Assembly (NCBI RefSeq): GCF_008711175.1
Contig: NZ_VWNF01000004.1
Coordinates: forward strand, 1 to 64,000
Length of the DNA stretch: 64,000 nt
Source of the DNA: Nesterenkonia ebinurensis
Lineage (GTDB): Bacteria > Actinomycetota > Actinomycetes > Actinomycetales > Micrococcaceae
Reading direction: 5' to 3'
Numbering within the stretch: position 1 is the first letter of the stretch; each line of letters starts with the position of its first letter. This document shows, one piece after another, positions 32,111 through 40,565 of this stretch. The translations under genes were made by a program, and so were the position numbers. The notes under the pieces are model-generated. The model made no database searches. It saw nothing but the letters and a program-made list of their open reading frames with translations, and was not told the DNA's origin.

Positions 32111-32861
32111 CGATGATGCCTCGCACTATCGCACCAGCCCCGCCGAGTCCGGCCAGAGTCATCGCCAGGGTCCGGGCCGCAGGGACCGAGACCACTTTGG
32201 CCAGCGGAGCTGCGATGAGGATGCCCAGGAGCACGGTGAGCACGATTCCGGCGAACAGCCAGCCGAAGGGCACACCCACTCCCCCGTCGGTACTCACCGA
32301 GCCCAGCGCCAGCTTGGACACCACCGAGGCTGCTCCCATCGTCATGAAGATCGGCTGCAGGGTGGCGGCGAAGGAGCGCTGCTCCCAACGGGAGAGCCTG
32401 GAGTAGATGACCATCACCGGGGCGGCCACCCCGGAGGTGGTGTTGAAGAATCCGCCGATCAGCCCGGCCAGCACCGCCGGCAGCCGGGAAGTCCATTCGG
32501 GCAGGCGGCGCAGCGTGACGGTGACCAGCAGAGCGGCCACCACGATCGAGCCCAGGATGATCGAGAGCCAACCAGCCGAGAGTATCCCCACCAGCCAGGC
32601 GCCCGGCCAGGCGCCGATCACTGCGGCCGGGATGATCAGCCAGAACTTCCGCCAGTTGATCGCGCTCCAGACGCTGAGCATGATCAGGCACCCTGAAACC
32701 ACCGTGGTCATGTTGGTGACCAGCACTCCGAAGGCCGGGCCGAGCAGCAGGGACAGCACGGGGGCCACCACCAGGCCGACACCAGTGCCGGAGAGCCGCT
32801 GCAGGATAGTGCCGATGAGCACCGCTGCTGCGATGATGCTCAGAGTGCCGGCAATGTCCAC
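32100..32861 (-). CDS. TauE/SafE-family sulfite/organosulfonate exporter-like permease
   Basis: 253 aa with eight hydrophobic segments in two repeats. GTGVGLVVAPVLSLLLGPAFGVLVTNM in the first repeat and GLIGGFFNTTSGVAAPVMVIY in the second are the TauE/SafE duplicated motifs. Family members move small anions such as sulfite, sulfoacetate or related compounds. First gene of a two-gene unit with the MFS exporter. Confidence 0.88.
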   Translation of the reverse strand: MDIAGTLSIIAAAVLIGTILQRLSGTGVGLVVAPVLSLLLGPAFGVLVTNMTTVVSGCLIMLSVWSAINWRKFWLIIPAAVIGAWPGAWLVGILSAGWLSIILGSIVVAALLVTVTLRRLPEWTSRLPAVLAGLIGGFFNTTSGVAAPVMVIYSRLSRWEQRSFAATLQPIFMTMGAASVVSKLALGSVSTDGGVGVPFGWLFAGIVLTVLLGILIAAPLAKVVSVPAARTLAMTLAGLGGAGAIVRGIIDVI

Positions 32862-32931
32862 CCGATCATCGTAAACCTCTGGCCCTCAGCCGGTGCCCTT
32901 CCCGCACGGGTTGGCGTCCGTCAACGGTTTG

Positions 32932-32991
32932 TCAGGCACTTGTTGGAAGATCTGCCTCTCATGAGACCATGACAATCCGATAAGTGCCTGA
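32932..32991. promoter_or_regulatory. Nested inverted repeat between ispH and tauE-like gene
   Basis: TCAGGCACTT (32932-32941) and AAGTGCCTGA (32982-32991) pair perfectly. The 40-nt interval carries a second repeat TCATG-4 nt-CATGA at about 32959-32972. It lies after the ispH stop and before the permease start on the same strand, so it may be a terminator, a leader structure or paired operators. The bases TTTT follow only on the plus strand. Confidence 0.4.
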
Positions 32992-33018
32992 TTTTGCGTG
33001 GATGGGAGGGGCGGAGGC

Positions 33019-34143
33019 TCAGCGGGTGGAGCAGGCGGAGCGCTTGCGACCGCCTCGGCCGACGTCACTGTGGCCGGCCTCCTGCAGCGCCTTGCGGATT
33101 TCTTTGGGCAGCGAGAAGACGATGTCCTCCTCCGCGGTGACGATCTCCTCCGGATCTCCGTAGCCGTACTCGGCCAGCAGCCGCAGCACATCCTGGACCA
33201 GCACCTCGGGCACTGAGGCGCCGGAGGTCACACCCACAGTCTGGGCCTCGGCGAACCAGGACTCGTCCACCTGGTTGGCGAAGTCCACCCGCTCGGCGCG
33301 CTTGGCGCCGTACTCCTTGGCCACCTCTTTGAGCCGCACGGAATTGGAGGAGTTGGCTGAACCGACCACGATCACCAGATCCGACTCCGGGGCGATCTTC
33401 TTGATCGCCGCCTGACGGTTGGAGGTCGCATAGCAGATGTCATCCGAAGGAGGATCCTGGAGGTTCGGGAACCGTTCCCGGAGCTTCTGAACCGTCTCCA
33501 TCGTCTCGTCCACCGAAAGTGTGGTCTGCGAGAGCCAGATGAGCCGGTCCGGATCAGGAACGTCGATCTGGTCGACCTCCCACGGACCGTTGACAATCGT
33601 GGTGCTCTCCGGGGCGTGCCCATAGGTTCCTTCAACCTCCTCGTGCCCGTCGTGACCGATCAGCAGGATGTGGAAGTCATCCTTGGTGGTGAAGCGCACT
33701 GCCTCCCGGTGCACCTTGGTCACCAAGGGGCAGGTGGCATCGATAGTCTGCAGCTTCCGCTCGGCCGCTTCAGTCTTCACCGCCGGGGATACCCCGTGGG
33801 CGGAGAAGACGATCAGCTCGCCTTCAGGAACCTCCTCGGTGTCCTCAACAAAAATCACGCCCTTCTCGGTCAGAGTGTCCACCACATGCCGGTTATGCAC
33901 GATCTCCTTACGCACATAGACCGGTGGTCCGTACTGCTCCAGGGCCTTCTCCACAGCCACCACCGCGCGGTCCACCCCCGCGCAGTAACCACGGGGGGCA
34001 GCCAGCAGCACACGCTTCTCACCGGTGAAGCTCTGCGCTGCGGCAATCTCCTCCGGACTGCGCCGCTTACGGGGCACCTGCGGGGTGGGCATCGAGATGT
34101 GCTTGCGGCGCGTCGTCGGGGCTTCCGGCGTCGTGATCGTCAT
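33019..34143 (-). CDS. ispH: 4-hydroxy-3-methylbut-2-enyl diphosphate reductase
   Basis: 374 aa. The three [4Fe-4S] Cys ligands lie in [27 protein letters not shown] and [11 protein letters not shown]; the catalytic region FSAHGVSP and [11 protein letters not shown] are intact. It makes IPP and DMAPP, the last step of the MEP isoprenoid pathway. The N-terminal ~45 residues (Thr/Pro/Arg-rich) precede the conserved start [10 protein letters not shown], so an internal ATG at 34092 is possible. The C-terminal tail is basic. Confidence 0.95.
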   Translation of the reverse strand: MTITTPEAPTTRRKHISMPTPQVPRKRRSPEEIAAAQSFTGEKRVLLAAPRGYCAGVDRAVVAVEKALEQYGPPVYVRKEIVHNRHVVDTLTEKGVIFVEDTEEVPEGELIVFSAHGVSPAVKTEAAERKLQTIDATCPLVTKVHREAVRFTTKDDFHILLIGHDGHEEVEGTYGHAPESTTIVNGPWEVDQIDVPDPDRLIWLSQTTLSVDETMETVQKLRERFPNLQDPPSDDICYATSNRQAAIKKIAPESDLVIVVGSANSSNSVRLKEVAKEYGAKRAERVDFANQVDESWFAEAQTVGVTSGASVPEVLVQDVLRLLAEYGYGDPEEIVTAEEDIVFSLPKEIRKALQEAGHSDVGRGGRKRSACSTR

Positions 34144-34167
34144 AGCACCGAGTGTACCGGCGTGAGC

Positions 34168-35079
34168 TTAACGGCGGCGGGACGGGGTGAGCAGCGCTCC
34201 GGCCATCCCGATGAGCACCACGCCGCCGGCGATTCCGCTGAACACCCACCAGGGCGGCTGGGCCCAGCTGGTGAACCGGGTCTGCACGTGGTCCAGAATC
34301 ACCGCGCCGGCCTCGGGCACTCCGGGCGGGTGCTGCAGATCAGGTGAGGCGATGCCGGTGACGATCCATAGGCCCAGCCCTGCGGCCAGCACCGCCGCCC
34401 CGGCCAGCGCGTACCAGCGGGTCCGACCGGTGCCGATGAGCAGGCCTGCCACCGCCAGCACGGCAGCCCCGATGCCGTAGAACAGCCACCAGCGGCTGAA
34501 CGCGGCGATGCTGGCCCAGGTATAGGGGTCCGCCTCTGAGTCAGCAGCTGCTTGGATATCGATCTCGATCTCCGGAGCGATGAAGTCGAAAGTCTCCAGG
34601 TTGATCCCCGGCACCCATCCGGCGATATCAGCCAGTCCTTCGCGCAGCGGTGCGGTCATTGCCTCAGCGATGGGGGTCAGCTCCAGCTCGATATCGAGTT
34701 CGCTGGTGTCCCCGCTGCTGCCTGCGGCGAAGATCTCCTCCAGCTGTGCGGTGTACCCCGACCGGGTCTGCTGCAGCACATCGTCCCAGGCGGCCAGGGT
34801 GCGCTCATTGTTGAAGGCTTGGGCGAGGATCGGGTTGAGCATCTGGTCGATCCCGCCGGGCACGGCCCACTGCAGCTCCTCGGGCAGCCGGTTGGCGAGG
34901 TCCTCAATGAGCATCTCGGTGACCGCCTGAGAGAATTCCGGCTGCTGGGGCAGAGTACCGGCGATCTCGCGGACCGGCTCCTCGCTGCGCAGCAGCTGGT
35001 TGAGCTGGTAGCCGGCCAGGCCGCCGAAGGACAGCAGACCGGCTAGCAGCAGGCAGAGCACGCTGAGCAGGTTGCGCAT
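34168..35079 (-). CDS. Hypothetical membrane protein with extracytoplasmic domain
   Basis: 303 aa. A first membrane helix or signal anchor (LLSVLCLLLAGLLSFGGLAGY, 4-24) is followed by ~170 mostly acidic residues predicted outside (FSQAVTEMLIEDLANRLPEE, ETFDFIAPEIEIDIQA). Three more hydrophobic segments lie at about 200-218, 226-245 and 275-296. This layout is common in actinobacterial proteins next to xseA/ispH, but no family function is known. It is divergent from xseA, with 64 bp between start codons. Confidence 0.6.
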   Translation of the reverse strand: MRNLLSVLCLLLAGLLSFGGLAGYQLNQLLRSEEPVREIAGTLPQQPEFSQAVTEMLIEDLANRLPEELQWAVPGGIDQMLNPILAQAFNNERTLAAWDDVLQQTRSGYTAQLEEIFAAGSSGDTSELDIELELTPIAEAMTAPLREGLADIAGWVPGINLETFDFIAPEIEIDIQAAADSEADPYTWASIAAFSRWWLFYGIGAAVLAVAGLLIGTGRTRWYALAGAAVLAAGLGLWIVTGIASPDLQHPPGVPEAGAVILDHVQTRFTSWAQPPWWVFSGIAGGVVLIGMAGALLTPSRRR

Positions 35080-35143
35080 CTGGGATGACTCCTTGCGGCC
35101 GAGGATGGCCGTGTCGGGGGAAGGGACTACTCTAGTTAGGAGT

Positions 35144-36439
35144 ATGAACTACCAGGAGCCGAGTGCCAAAGACCGACCCGTGCTGGCTGCCCTGCCTGCC
35201 AGTTCTCAGGACACCAGTGAGGAGACTCCCTGGCCGCTGAGCCACTTCTCCGGGAAGCTGCGCGCTCATATCGACCGGGTCACCCCCACCTGGGTGGAGG
35301 GTCAGCTGGTGGAGTTCAACCTGCGCAACGGCACAGCGTGGATGACCCTGCGAGACCTTGAACAGGAGATCAGCTTCCAGGCAGTGGCCTGGCGCAATGT
35401 GGCCGGCGGACTGGCTGCCAAGGGTCTGGAGCCGGGCACCCGGGTGGTGGCCCTGGTGAAGCCTTCGCTGTGGGAGAAGTCCGGGCGGCTCTCCCTGGTG
35501 ACTCACCAGATGGAACCGGTGGGGCTGGGTGACCTGCTGGCACGGATTGAACGGATGAAGCAGCAACTAGCCGCCGAGGGTCTGTTCGACGCCGCCCGGA
35601 AGAAGCCGCTGCCGCTGCTGCCCACCAGAATCGGGATCATCACCGGCCGGGACTCCGATGCCAAGAAAGACATTCTGCGCAATGTCACAGCCCGCTGGGC
35701 GGCCGCACAGTTCGAGATCAAGGAGGTAGCCACTCAGGGGCCGATGGCGCCGATTGAGGTGGCCGCAGCCCTGGAGCAGCTGGACGAAGAACCTGAAGTC
35801 GATGTGATCGTCATTGCCCGCGGCGGCGGCGCCCTGGAAGAGGTGGTGCTGCCGTTCTCCGACGAGCGGCTGGTGCGTGCGGTGGCCGCGGCGAACACTC
35901 CGGTGGTCTCAGCGATCGGGCATGAGGCCGATCGCCCGCTATTGGATGAAGTGGCTGATGTGCGAGCCTCTACCCCCACCGGCTCAGCGAAGCTGCTGGT
36001 GCCTGATGAGGCCGATGAACGGGCCAATATTGACCAGGCACGCAGCCGGCTGGCCCAGGGGGTGGAGCGGATGCTGGCCCGGGAGGCTGAATGGTTGGAG
36101 TCCGTGCGCTCCCGGCCGGTGCTGGCCCAGCCCGAGGCAATGATCCAGGTGCGCGCCGAGGATCTGGCGGGGCTGCGGCGTCGTGCCCTGGTCTCCGCCC
36201 AAACCGCGGTGGACCGGGCTCTCGACTGGGTGGACGCCACTCGCGCCCGGGTGACCGGGCTCTCCCCGCAATCCACCCTGGACCGCGGGTATGCAGTGGT
36301 TCAGCACCAGCGTTCCATCGTGCGCGACGCCGCACAGCTCGCCCCGGGAGCGGCGGTGCAGGTGATGGTGGCCCAAGGAGAGTTTTCTGCCGAAGTGACT
36401 GATGTGAAGGAGAACGATGAACGAGCCCACAGTGAATGA
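35144..36439 (+). CDS. xseA: Exodeoxyribonuclease VII large subunit
   Basis: 431 aa from ATG 35144, with TTAGGAG directly upstream. The N-terminal OB-fold ([22 protein letters not shown]) is followed by the catalytic Exonuc_VII_L domain ([59 protein letters not shown]). It degrades single-stranded DNA with XseB and overlaps xseB by 23 nt. Upstream in-frame sequence from 35072 belongs to the opposite gene's start region. Confidence 0.95.
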   Translation: MNYQEPSAKDRPVLAALPASSQDTSEETPWPLSHFSGKLRAHIDRVTPTWVEGQLVEFNLRNGTAWMTLRDLEQEISFQAVAWRNVAGGLAAKGLEPGTRVVALVKPSLWEKSGRLSLVTHQMEPVGLGDLLARIERMKQQLAAEGLFDAARKKPLPLLPTRIGIITGRDSDAKKDILRNVTARWAAAQFEIKEVATQGPMAPIEVAAALEQLDEEPEVDVIVIARGGGALEEVVLPFSDERLVRAVAAANTPVVSAIGHEADRPLLDEVADVRASTPTGSAKLLVPDEADERANIDQARSRLAQGVERMLAREAEWLESVRSRPVLAQPEAMIQVRAEDLAGLRRRALVSAQTAVDRALDWVDATRARVTGLSPQSTLDRGYAVVQHQRSIVRDAAQLAPGAAVQVMVAQGEFSAEVTDVKENDERAHSE

Positions 36440-36665
36440 TTTCTCAGAGGCCCGGACTGACGATATCGAGCAGCTCAGCTATGAGCAGGCCCGTGATGAG
36501 TTGGTGGCGGTAGTGACAAAACTGGAGGCCGGCGGCGCCCCATTGGAGGAGTCGCTGGCACTGTGGCAGCGCGGTGAGGCATTGGCCGATCGCTGCGAGC
36601 GCTGGTTGGACGGTGCGAGCGCCAAGCTGGATGAGGTCCGCAGCAGCTTGGAGGGACAGGATTAG
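36417..36665 (+). CDS. xseB: Exodeoxyribonuclease VII small subunit
   Basis: 82 aa. [33 protein letters not shown] sequence (here [23 protein letters not shown]) and a final helix match XseB. It forms the helical multimer on the large subunit. Its TAG overlaps the stop of the convergent aminotransferase gene. Confidence 0.93.
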   Translation: MNEPTVNDFSEARTDDIEQLSYEQARDELVAVVTKLEAGGAPLEESLALWQRGEALADRCERWLDGASAKLDEVRSSLEGQD

Positions 36666-37897
36666 GCTACGGCGTGCCGATACTCTGCGAGGAAATCGGC
36701 GATCTCACCGATAGCGGTCTCTAAGTCTGCCACGCTGGGCAGGGAGACCAGGCGCAGGTGCTGGGTATCGTCCCAGTTGAAGGCCCGCCCGTGGGAGAGC
36801 AGGATCTGCTTCTGCCGCAGCAGCTCAATCACGAACGCCTCATCGTCGGCAATCGGATAGATCTCCGGATCCAAGCGTGGGAACAGGTAGAGAGCGCCAT
36901 CGGCCTTCTCCACAGTGACCCCCTCGATCTCAGAAAGCAGCCGGTGGGCAGTCCGTGACTGCTCATAGAGCCTTCCGCCGGGCAGGATCAGCTCCTCGAT
37001 GGACTGATACCCGCCCAGGGCGGCCTGGATAGCGTGCTGAGCTGGAACATTGGCACACATGCGCATGTTCATCAGCAGATTCAGGCCCTCCAAGTAGTTC
37101 TTGGCCCGGTGCTTGGGACCGGAGACATAGATCCATCCGGAGCGGAACCCAGCTACCCGCCATGTCTTCGAGAGCCCGGAGAAGGTCACGGTGAGCACAT
37201 CATCAGCCACTGTGGCCGCATTGACCATCTCAACCCCGTCGAAGACGATGTTCTCGTAGATCTCATCTGCCAGCAGCATCAGATTATGCCGACGGCAGAT
37301 CGCAGCCATCTGCTCGATGATCTGCCTGGGGTAGACCGCCCCGGTGGGGTTATTCGGGTTGATCAGCACCAGCGCCTTAGTCCGTTCGGTGACCTTCGCC
37401 TCGATCTCTTCAGTATCCGGCCACCAGCGGTTAGTCTCGTCACACACATAGTGCACCGGGGCTCCCCCAGCCAGCTTGGTGGCCCCAGTCCACAGCGGAT
37501 AGTCCGGAGCAGGGATCAGGATCTCATCCCCGGGGGCGATCAGCGCGGTGAGCACCATCGAGATCAGCTCAGAGACCCCATTGCCCAACCAGACATCCTC
37601 AGGTGCTGCATCCCTGAGCCCCCTGGCTTGGTAGTACTGGGCCACTGCCAACCGGGCCGAGTAGATCCCTTTGGAATCTGAGTAGCCCTGGGCAGTGGGC
37701 AGGGTCTTGATCATATGCTGGAGAATCTGTTCCGGAGCCTCGAAGCCGAACGGTGCCGGATTGCCGATATTCAGCCGAGTGATCCGATGCCCTGCTCGCT
37801 CCAGCCGCGCCGCCTCCTGGGCAATTGGTCCCCGCACGTCATAACGGACATCAGCGAGTTTGGGCGACTGGAGAAATTCCTCGACGAATTGCTGCAT
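36662..37897 (-). CDS. Pyridoxal-phosphate-dependent aminotransferase (AlaA-like), paralogue 2
   Basis: 411 aa from ATG 37897 (an ATG five codons upstream is possible). Fold type I class [57 protein letters not shown] and the PLP Lys in [12 protein letters not shown] are all present. It is closest to glutamate-pyruvate (alanine) transaminases. The gene lies 19 nt after an almost identical upstream paralogue; most core blocks are shared. Either sub-specialised alanine/valine aminotransferases or a fairly recent duplication. Confidence 0.88.
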   Translation of the reverse strand: MQQFVEEFLQSPKLADVRYDVRGPIAQEAARLERAGHRITRLNIGNPAPFGFEAPEQILQHMIKTLPTAQGYSDSKGIYSARLAVAQYYQARGLRDAAPEDVWLGNGVSELISMVLTALIAPGDEILIPAPDYPLWTGATKLAGGAPVHYVCDETNRWWPDTEEIEAKVTERTKALVLINPNNPTGAVYPRQIIEQMAAICRRHNLMLLADEIYENIVFDGVEMVNAATVADDVLTVTFSGLSKTWRVAGFRSGWIYVSGPKHRAKNYLEGLNLLMNMRMCANVPAQHAIQAALGGYQSIEELILPGGRLYEQSRTAHRLLSEIEGVTVEKADGALYLFPRLDPEIYPIADDEAFVIELLRQKQILLSHGRAFNWDDTQHLRLVSLPSVADLETAIGEIADFLAEYRHAVA

Positions 37898-37916
37898 CCC
37901 TACATGATGCACTATC

Positions 37917-39170
37917 TCAGCGGGTTGTCAGTGCAGGTTTGGCAAACGCATCGCGGTATTCCTGGAGGAAGGCGGCGATGCCGTTGACGGCCTCTTCGAG
38001 CTCCTCCACCGCAGGCAGGGTGACCAGACGGAAGTGCTGGTCGTCGATCCAGTTGAAGGCCCGGCCGTGAGAAACCAGGATCTTCTGCTGGCGAAGCAGT
38101 TCGATGACGAAGGCCTCATCGTTCTCAATGGGGTAGATGGCTGGGTCCAGGCGGGGGAAGAGGTACATCGCACCGTCCATCTGGGCCACCTCCACCCCTT
38201 CAATCTCGGAGAGCAGCTTATAGGCGGCGTTGCGCTGCTCGTAGAGCCGGCCGCCGGGGTTGATGAACTCTTCGATGGACTGGTAGCCGCCCAGGGCGGT
38301 CTGCACGGCGTGCTGCCCGGGCACATTGGGGCACATGCGCAGATTGGACATCAGCTGCAGGCCCTCCAGGTAGTTTTTGGCTCGGTGCTTGGGCCCGGAG
38401 ATGTACATCCAGCCGGAGCGGTATCCGGCCACTCGCCAAGTTTTGGAGAGTCCGGAGTAGGTGATGGTGAACACATCGTCGGAGAGAGTGCAGGCATTGA
38501 TCATCTCTGCCTCGTCATAAATGATCTTCTCGTAGATCTCATCTGCCAGCAGCATGAGGTTGTGCCGCCGGCAGATCTCCACGATGGCTTCGAGGATCTC
38601 CCGGGGGTAGACCGCCCCGGTGGGGTTGTTGGGGTTGATGATCACCAGGGCTTTGGTGCGTTCGGTGACCCGGGACTCGATCTCCTCCGGATCCGGCCAC
38701 CATTTATTGGACTCATCACAGATGTAGTGGACGGGAATGCCCTGGTAGAGAGCGGTCAGTCCGGTCCACAGGGGATAGTCGGGAGCGGGGATGAGGATCT
38801 CGTCGCCGGGGTTGATCAGGGCCTGCAGGGTGATGGTGATCAGTTCGGAGACCCCGTTGCCCAGGTAGACATCCTCGACCTGGGCCTCCTTCATACCTTT
38901 GGTCTGGTAGTACTGGGCCACTGCGGTGCGCGCGGAGTAGATGCCGGCGGAGTCGGAGTAGCCCTGGGCGGTGGGCAGGTGCTTGATCATATCCATCATG
39001 ATCGCGTCGGGGGCCTCGAATCCGAAGGGCGCCATATTGCCGATGTTCAGCTTGGTGATCCGGTGCCCGGCCCGCTCCAGCCGGGCAGCCTCCTCAGCGA
39101 TCGGTCCGCGCACGTCGTAGCGGACATTGCGCAGTTTATGCGCCTGGGTGAAGTCCTCGAATTCCTCCAT
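37917..39170 (-). CDS. Pyridoxal-phosphate-dependent aminotransferase (AlaA-like), paralogue 1
   Basis: 417 aa from ATG 39170 (MEEFEDFTQAHKLRNVRYD). [44 protein letters not shown] and the PLP Lys in [17 protein letters not shown] are intact. This is the first gene of the tandem pair and is probably the ancestral alanine aminotransferase. A 15-codon upstream extension to 39215 lacks similarity to the second copy, so the later start is chosen. A strongly structured element (39263-39317) lies upstream. Confidence 0.9.
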   Translation of the reverse strand: MEEFEDFTQAHKLRNVRYDVRGPIAEEAARLERAGHRITKLNIGNMAPFGFEAPDAIMMDMIKHLPTAQGYSDSAGIYSARTAVAQYYQTKGMKEAQVEDVYLGNGVSELITITLQALINPGDEILIPAPDYPLWTGLTALYQGIPVHYICDESNKWWPDPEEIESRVTERTKALVIINPNNPTGAVYPREILEAIVEICRRHNLMLLADEIYEKIIYDEAEMINACTLSDDVFTITYSGLSKTWRVAGYRSGWMYISGPKHRAKNYLEGLQLMSNLRMCPNVPGQHAVQTALGGYQSIEEFINPGGRLYEQRNAAYKLLSEIEGVEVAQMDGAMYLFPRLDPAIYPIENDEAFVIELLRQQKILVSHGRAFNWIDDQHFRLVTLPAVEELEEAVNGIAAFLQEYRDAFAKPALTTR

Positions 39171-39262
39171 GATGAGATTCTGCCTCACATTGTCAACAAT
39201 CCGCGAATTTCGCAAGGTCTCTTCTAGGCGGTTTCCTGCGGAGTGCTGGGCAAGGGGCGGAC

Positions 39263-39317
39263 GCCTGACATCTGGGTCCCGTGCAAACGCCTCGTGTTTG
39301 TGCGGGCCATGTCAGGC
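39263..39317 (+). ncRNA. Structured intergenic element, possible small RNA or leader
   Basis: The outer stem GCCTGACAT/ATGTCAGGC (9 bp) and inner arms CCCGTGCAAAC / GTTTGTGCGGG (11 pairs, two of them G-U in plus-strand RNA) close a 7-nt loop. The same two pairs become A-C mismatches in minus-strand RNA, so folding favours a plus-strand transcript, antisense to the aminotransferase leader. No T-run follows. RNA status is inference; a DNA-level operator is possible. Confidence 0.35.
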
Positions 39318-39427
39318 ATTGAGGGAAGCAGACCGGGAGTCTAGGGCCTTGGCGTCTGGGACCCGCACAGCTGCGGAGCATCTGAGTGCGCCACCTCAGG
39401 GAGCACCGGAACGAGCGCCGGGCGCCC

Positions 39428-40519
39428 TCAGCCCCAGTCTTCGGGTTCTGCGAGCAGCCCCTCTTCGACGAGCCAGTAGATGGCTGCATCTTCCGGGCCC
39501 AGCCCCTCCTCACCGTAGATGAGCCGGCGCAGAGTCAGGAGGGCTTCATCGTCGAGCGCCGCAGAGATTTCAGTCACCACATCGGGCACCTGCTCGGCGA
39601 TCCGGGAGGCTGCCACCGGGGCGTACTGATCCTGGGGGAAGGCCCGCCGTGCATCGGCAATCGGGATCAGGGCATGCTCCTGGGTGCCGGGGTGGCTGGT
39701 GGTCAGCAGGGCGGCGTCGATCTCTGCGGTGATCAGCAGTTCGAGCAGCTCATCCTCAGCCCCAGTGCGGATCTCTTCGGGCAGGCAGCCGTAGGTGCTC
39801 TCCAGCAGCGGACCTGCCTCCGGCAGCTCGGCGATGACTCCGATGGTCAGCTCCCGACAGGATTCGGCCAGAGCCTCCAGGTCTGAGTCCTCGGTGCCGT
39901 CCACCTCATAGCTGGTGGCGGTAATGGAGGTGATGAGCAGGCTGCTGCTCAGCACGGCTGTGCTGGGTGCCAGCAGCTCGGCCTCATCCAGCTGGGCTTC
40001 GACCAGGTCGATGAGCTCAGCGGGTTCGGCTGCAGGGCCCAGATCGCTGTCGGCGGCTGGTGTGGTGAGCTCCGCATAACCCTCGGGGTCAAACTCCTCA
40101 GCCAACGGCATGGTGCGGGCCAGTACCAGTTCGTACCTGTCGTCGATGGTCTCATCGGTGCCCTCGTCCGGATCTCCAGTGGGCTGATCGGTCGGCTTCT
40201 GCTCCAGCTCTGGGGCAGGCTCTGCCAGTGAGCGGGCAAGCTCGGCTGCAGTGGCGTCGTCATACTCCACCACCACTGTGGGCACCTCATGGGAGTTCAG
40301 CGCCATGGCATAGATCTGGGCGATGGTCTGGTCGAGCTCGTCATCGCTGACTGCCACCCGCCAAGCGCGCTCTAAATCCTCACCGGTGGGCTCAGGTGCC
40401 GGCGGCGGAGGCTCAGAGCAGCCGATCAGCAGCAGACCGGCAGCCAGAGCTGCAGCGATTCCGCATCGGCTGGGGCGAAGATGCGCAGGCGGATGCATCG
40501 GCCTGCGCTGAAACGTCAT
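39428..40519 (-). CDS. Divergent OpuAC/ProX-like substrate-binding lipoprotein
   Basis: 363 aa from ATG 40519. Signal peptide with lipobox LLLIGCSEP (Cys ~34). Residues ~50-90 (VAVSDDELDQTIAQIYAMAL) resemble the start of glycine-betaine-binding OpuAC domains, and the end (VVTEISAALDDEALLTLRRL, AAIYWLVEEGLL) matches their closing helices closely. The middle is expanded with acidic, Pro-rich sequence. No ABC permease or ATPase genes adjoin. It may bind an osmolyte or have been recruited as a sensor. Confidence 0.6.
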   Translation of the reverse strand: MTFQRRPMHPPAHLRPSRCGIAAALAAGLLLIGCSEPPPPAPEPTGEDLERAWRVAVSDDELDQTIAQIYAMALNSHEVPTVVVEYDDATAAELARSLAEPAPELEQKPTDQPTGDPDEGTDETIDDRYELVLARTMPLAEEFDPEGYAELTTPAADSDLGPAAEPAELIDLVEAQLDEAELLAPSTAVLSSSLLITSITATSYEVDGTEDSDLEALAESCRELTIGVIAELPEAGPLLESTYGCLPEEIRTGAEDELLELLITAEIDAALLTTSHPGTQEHALIPIADARRAFPQDQYAPVAASRIAEQVPDVVTEISAALDDEALLTLRRLIYGEEGLGPEDAAIYWLVEEGLLAEPEDWG

Positions 40520-40565
40520 GGTGGATATTCTACGTCCGGAGCGGACCGGGTTTATCCTGGGGAAG
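40520..40565. promoter_or_regulatory. Compact divergent leaderless promoter pair
   Basis: Only 46 bp separate the two start codons. On the minus strand TAGAAT (40532-40527) lies seven bases before ATG 40519; on the plus strand TATCCT (40553-40558) lies seven bases before ATG 40566. Both fit leaderless -10 spacing, and the -35 regions must overlap, so the lipoprotein and TPR genes are probably mutually exclusive or co-controlled. Confidence 0.5.

Noticed and set aside
38034-39227. A 397-codon open frame antisense to the first aminotransferase
   Set aside because: Shadow of the strongly coding opposite strand; low-complexity Gly/Asp/Val composition and no family resemblance.
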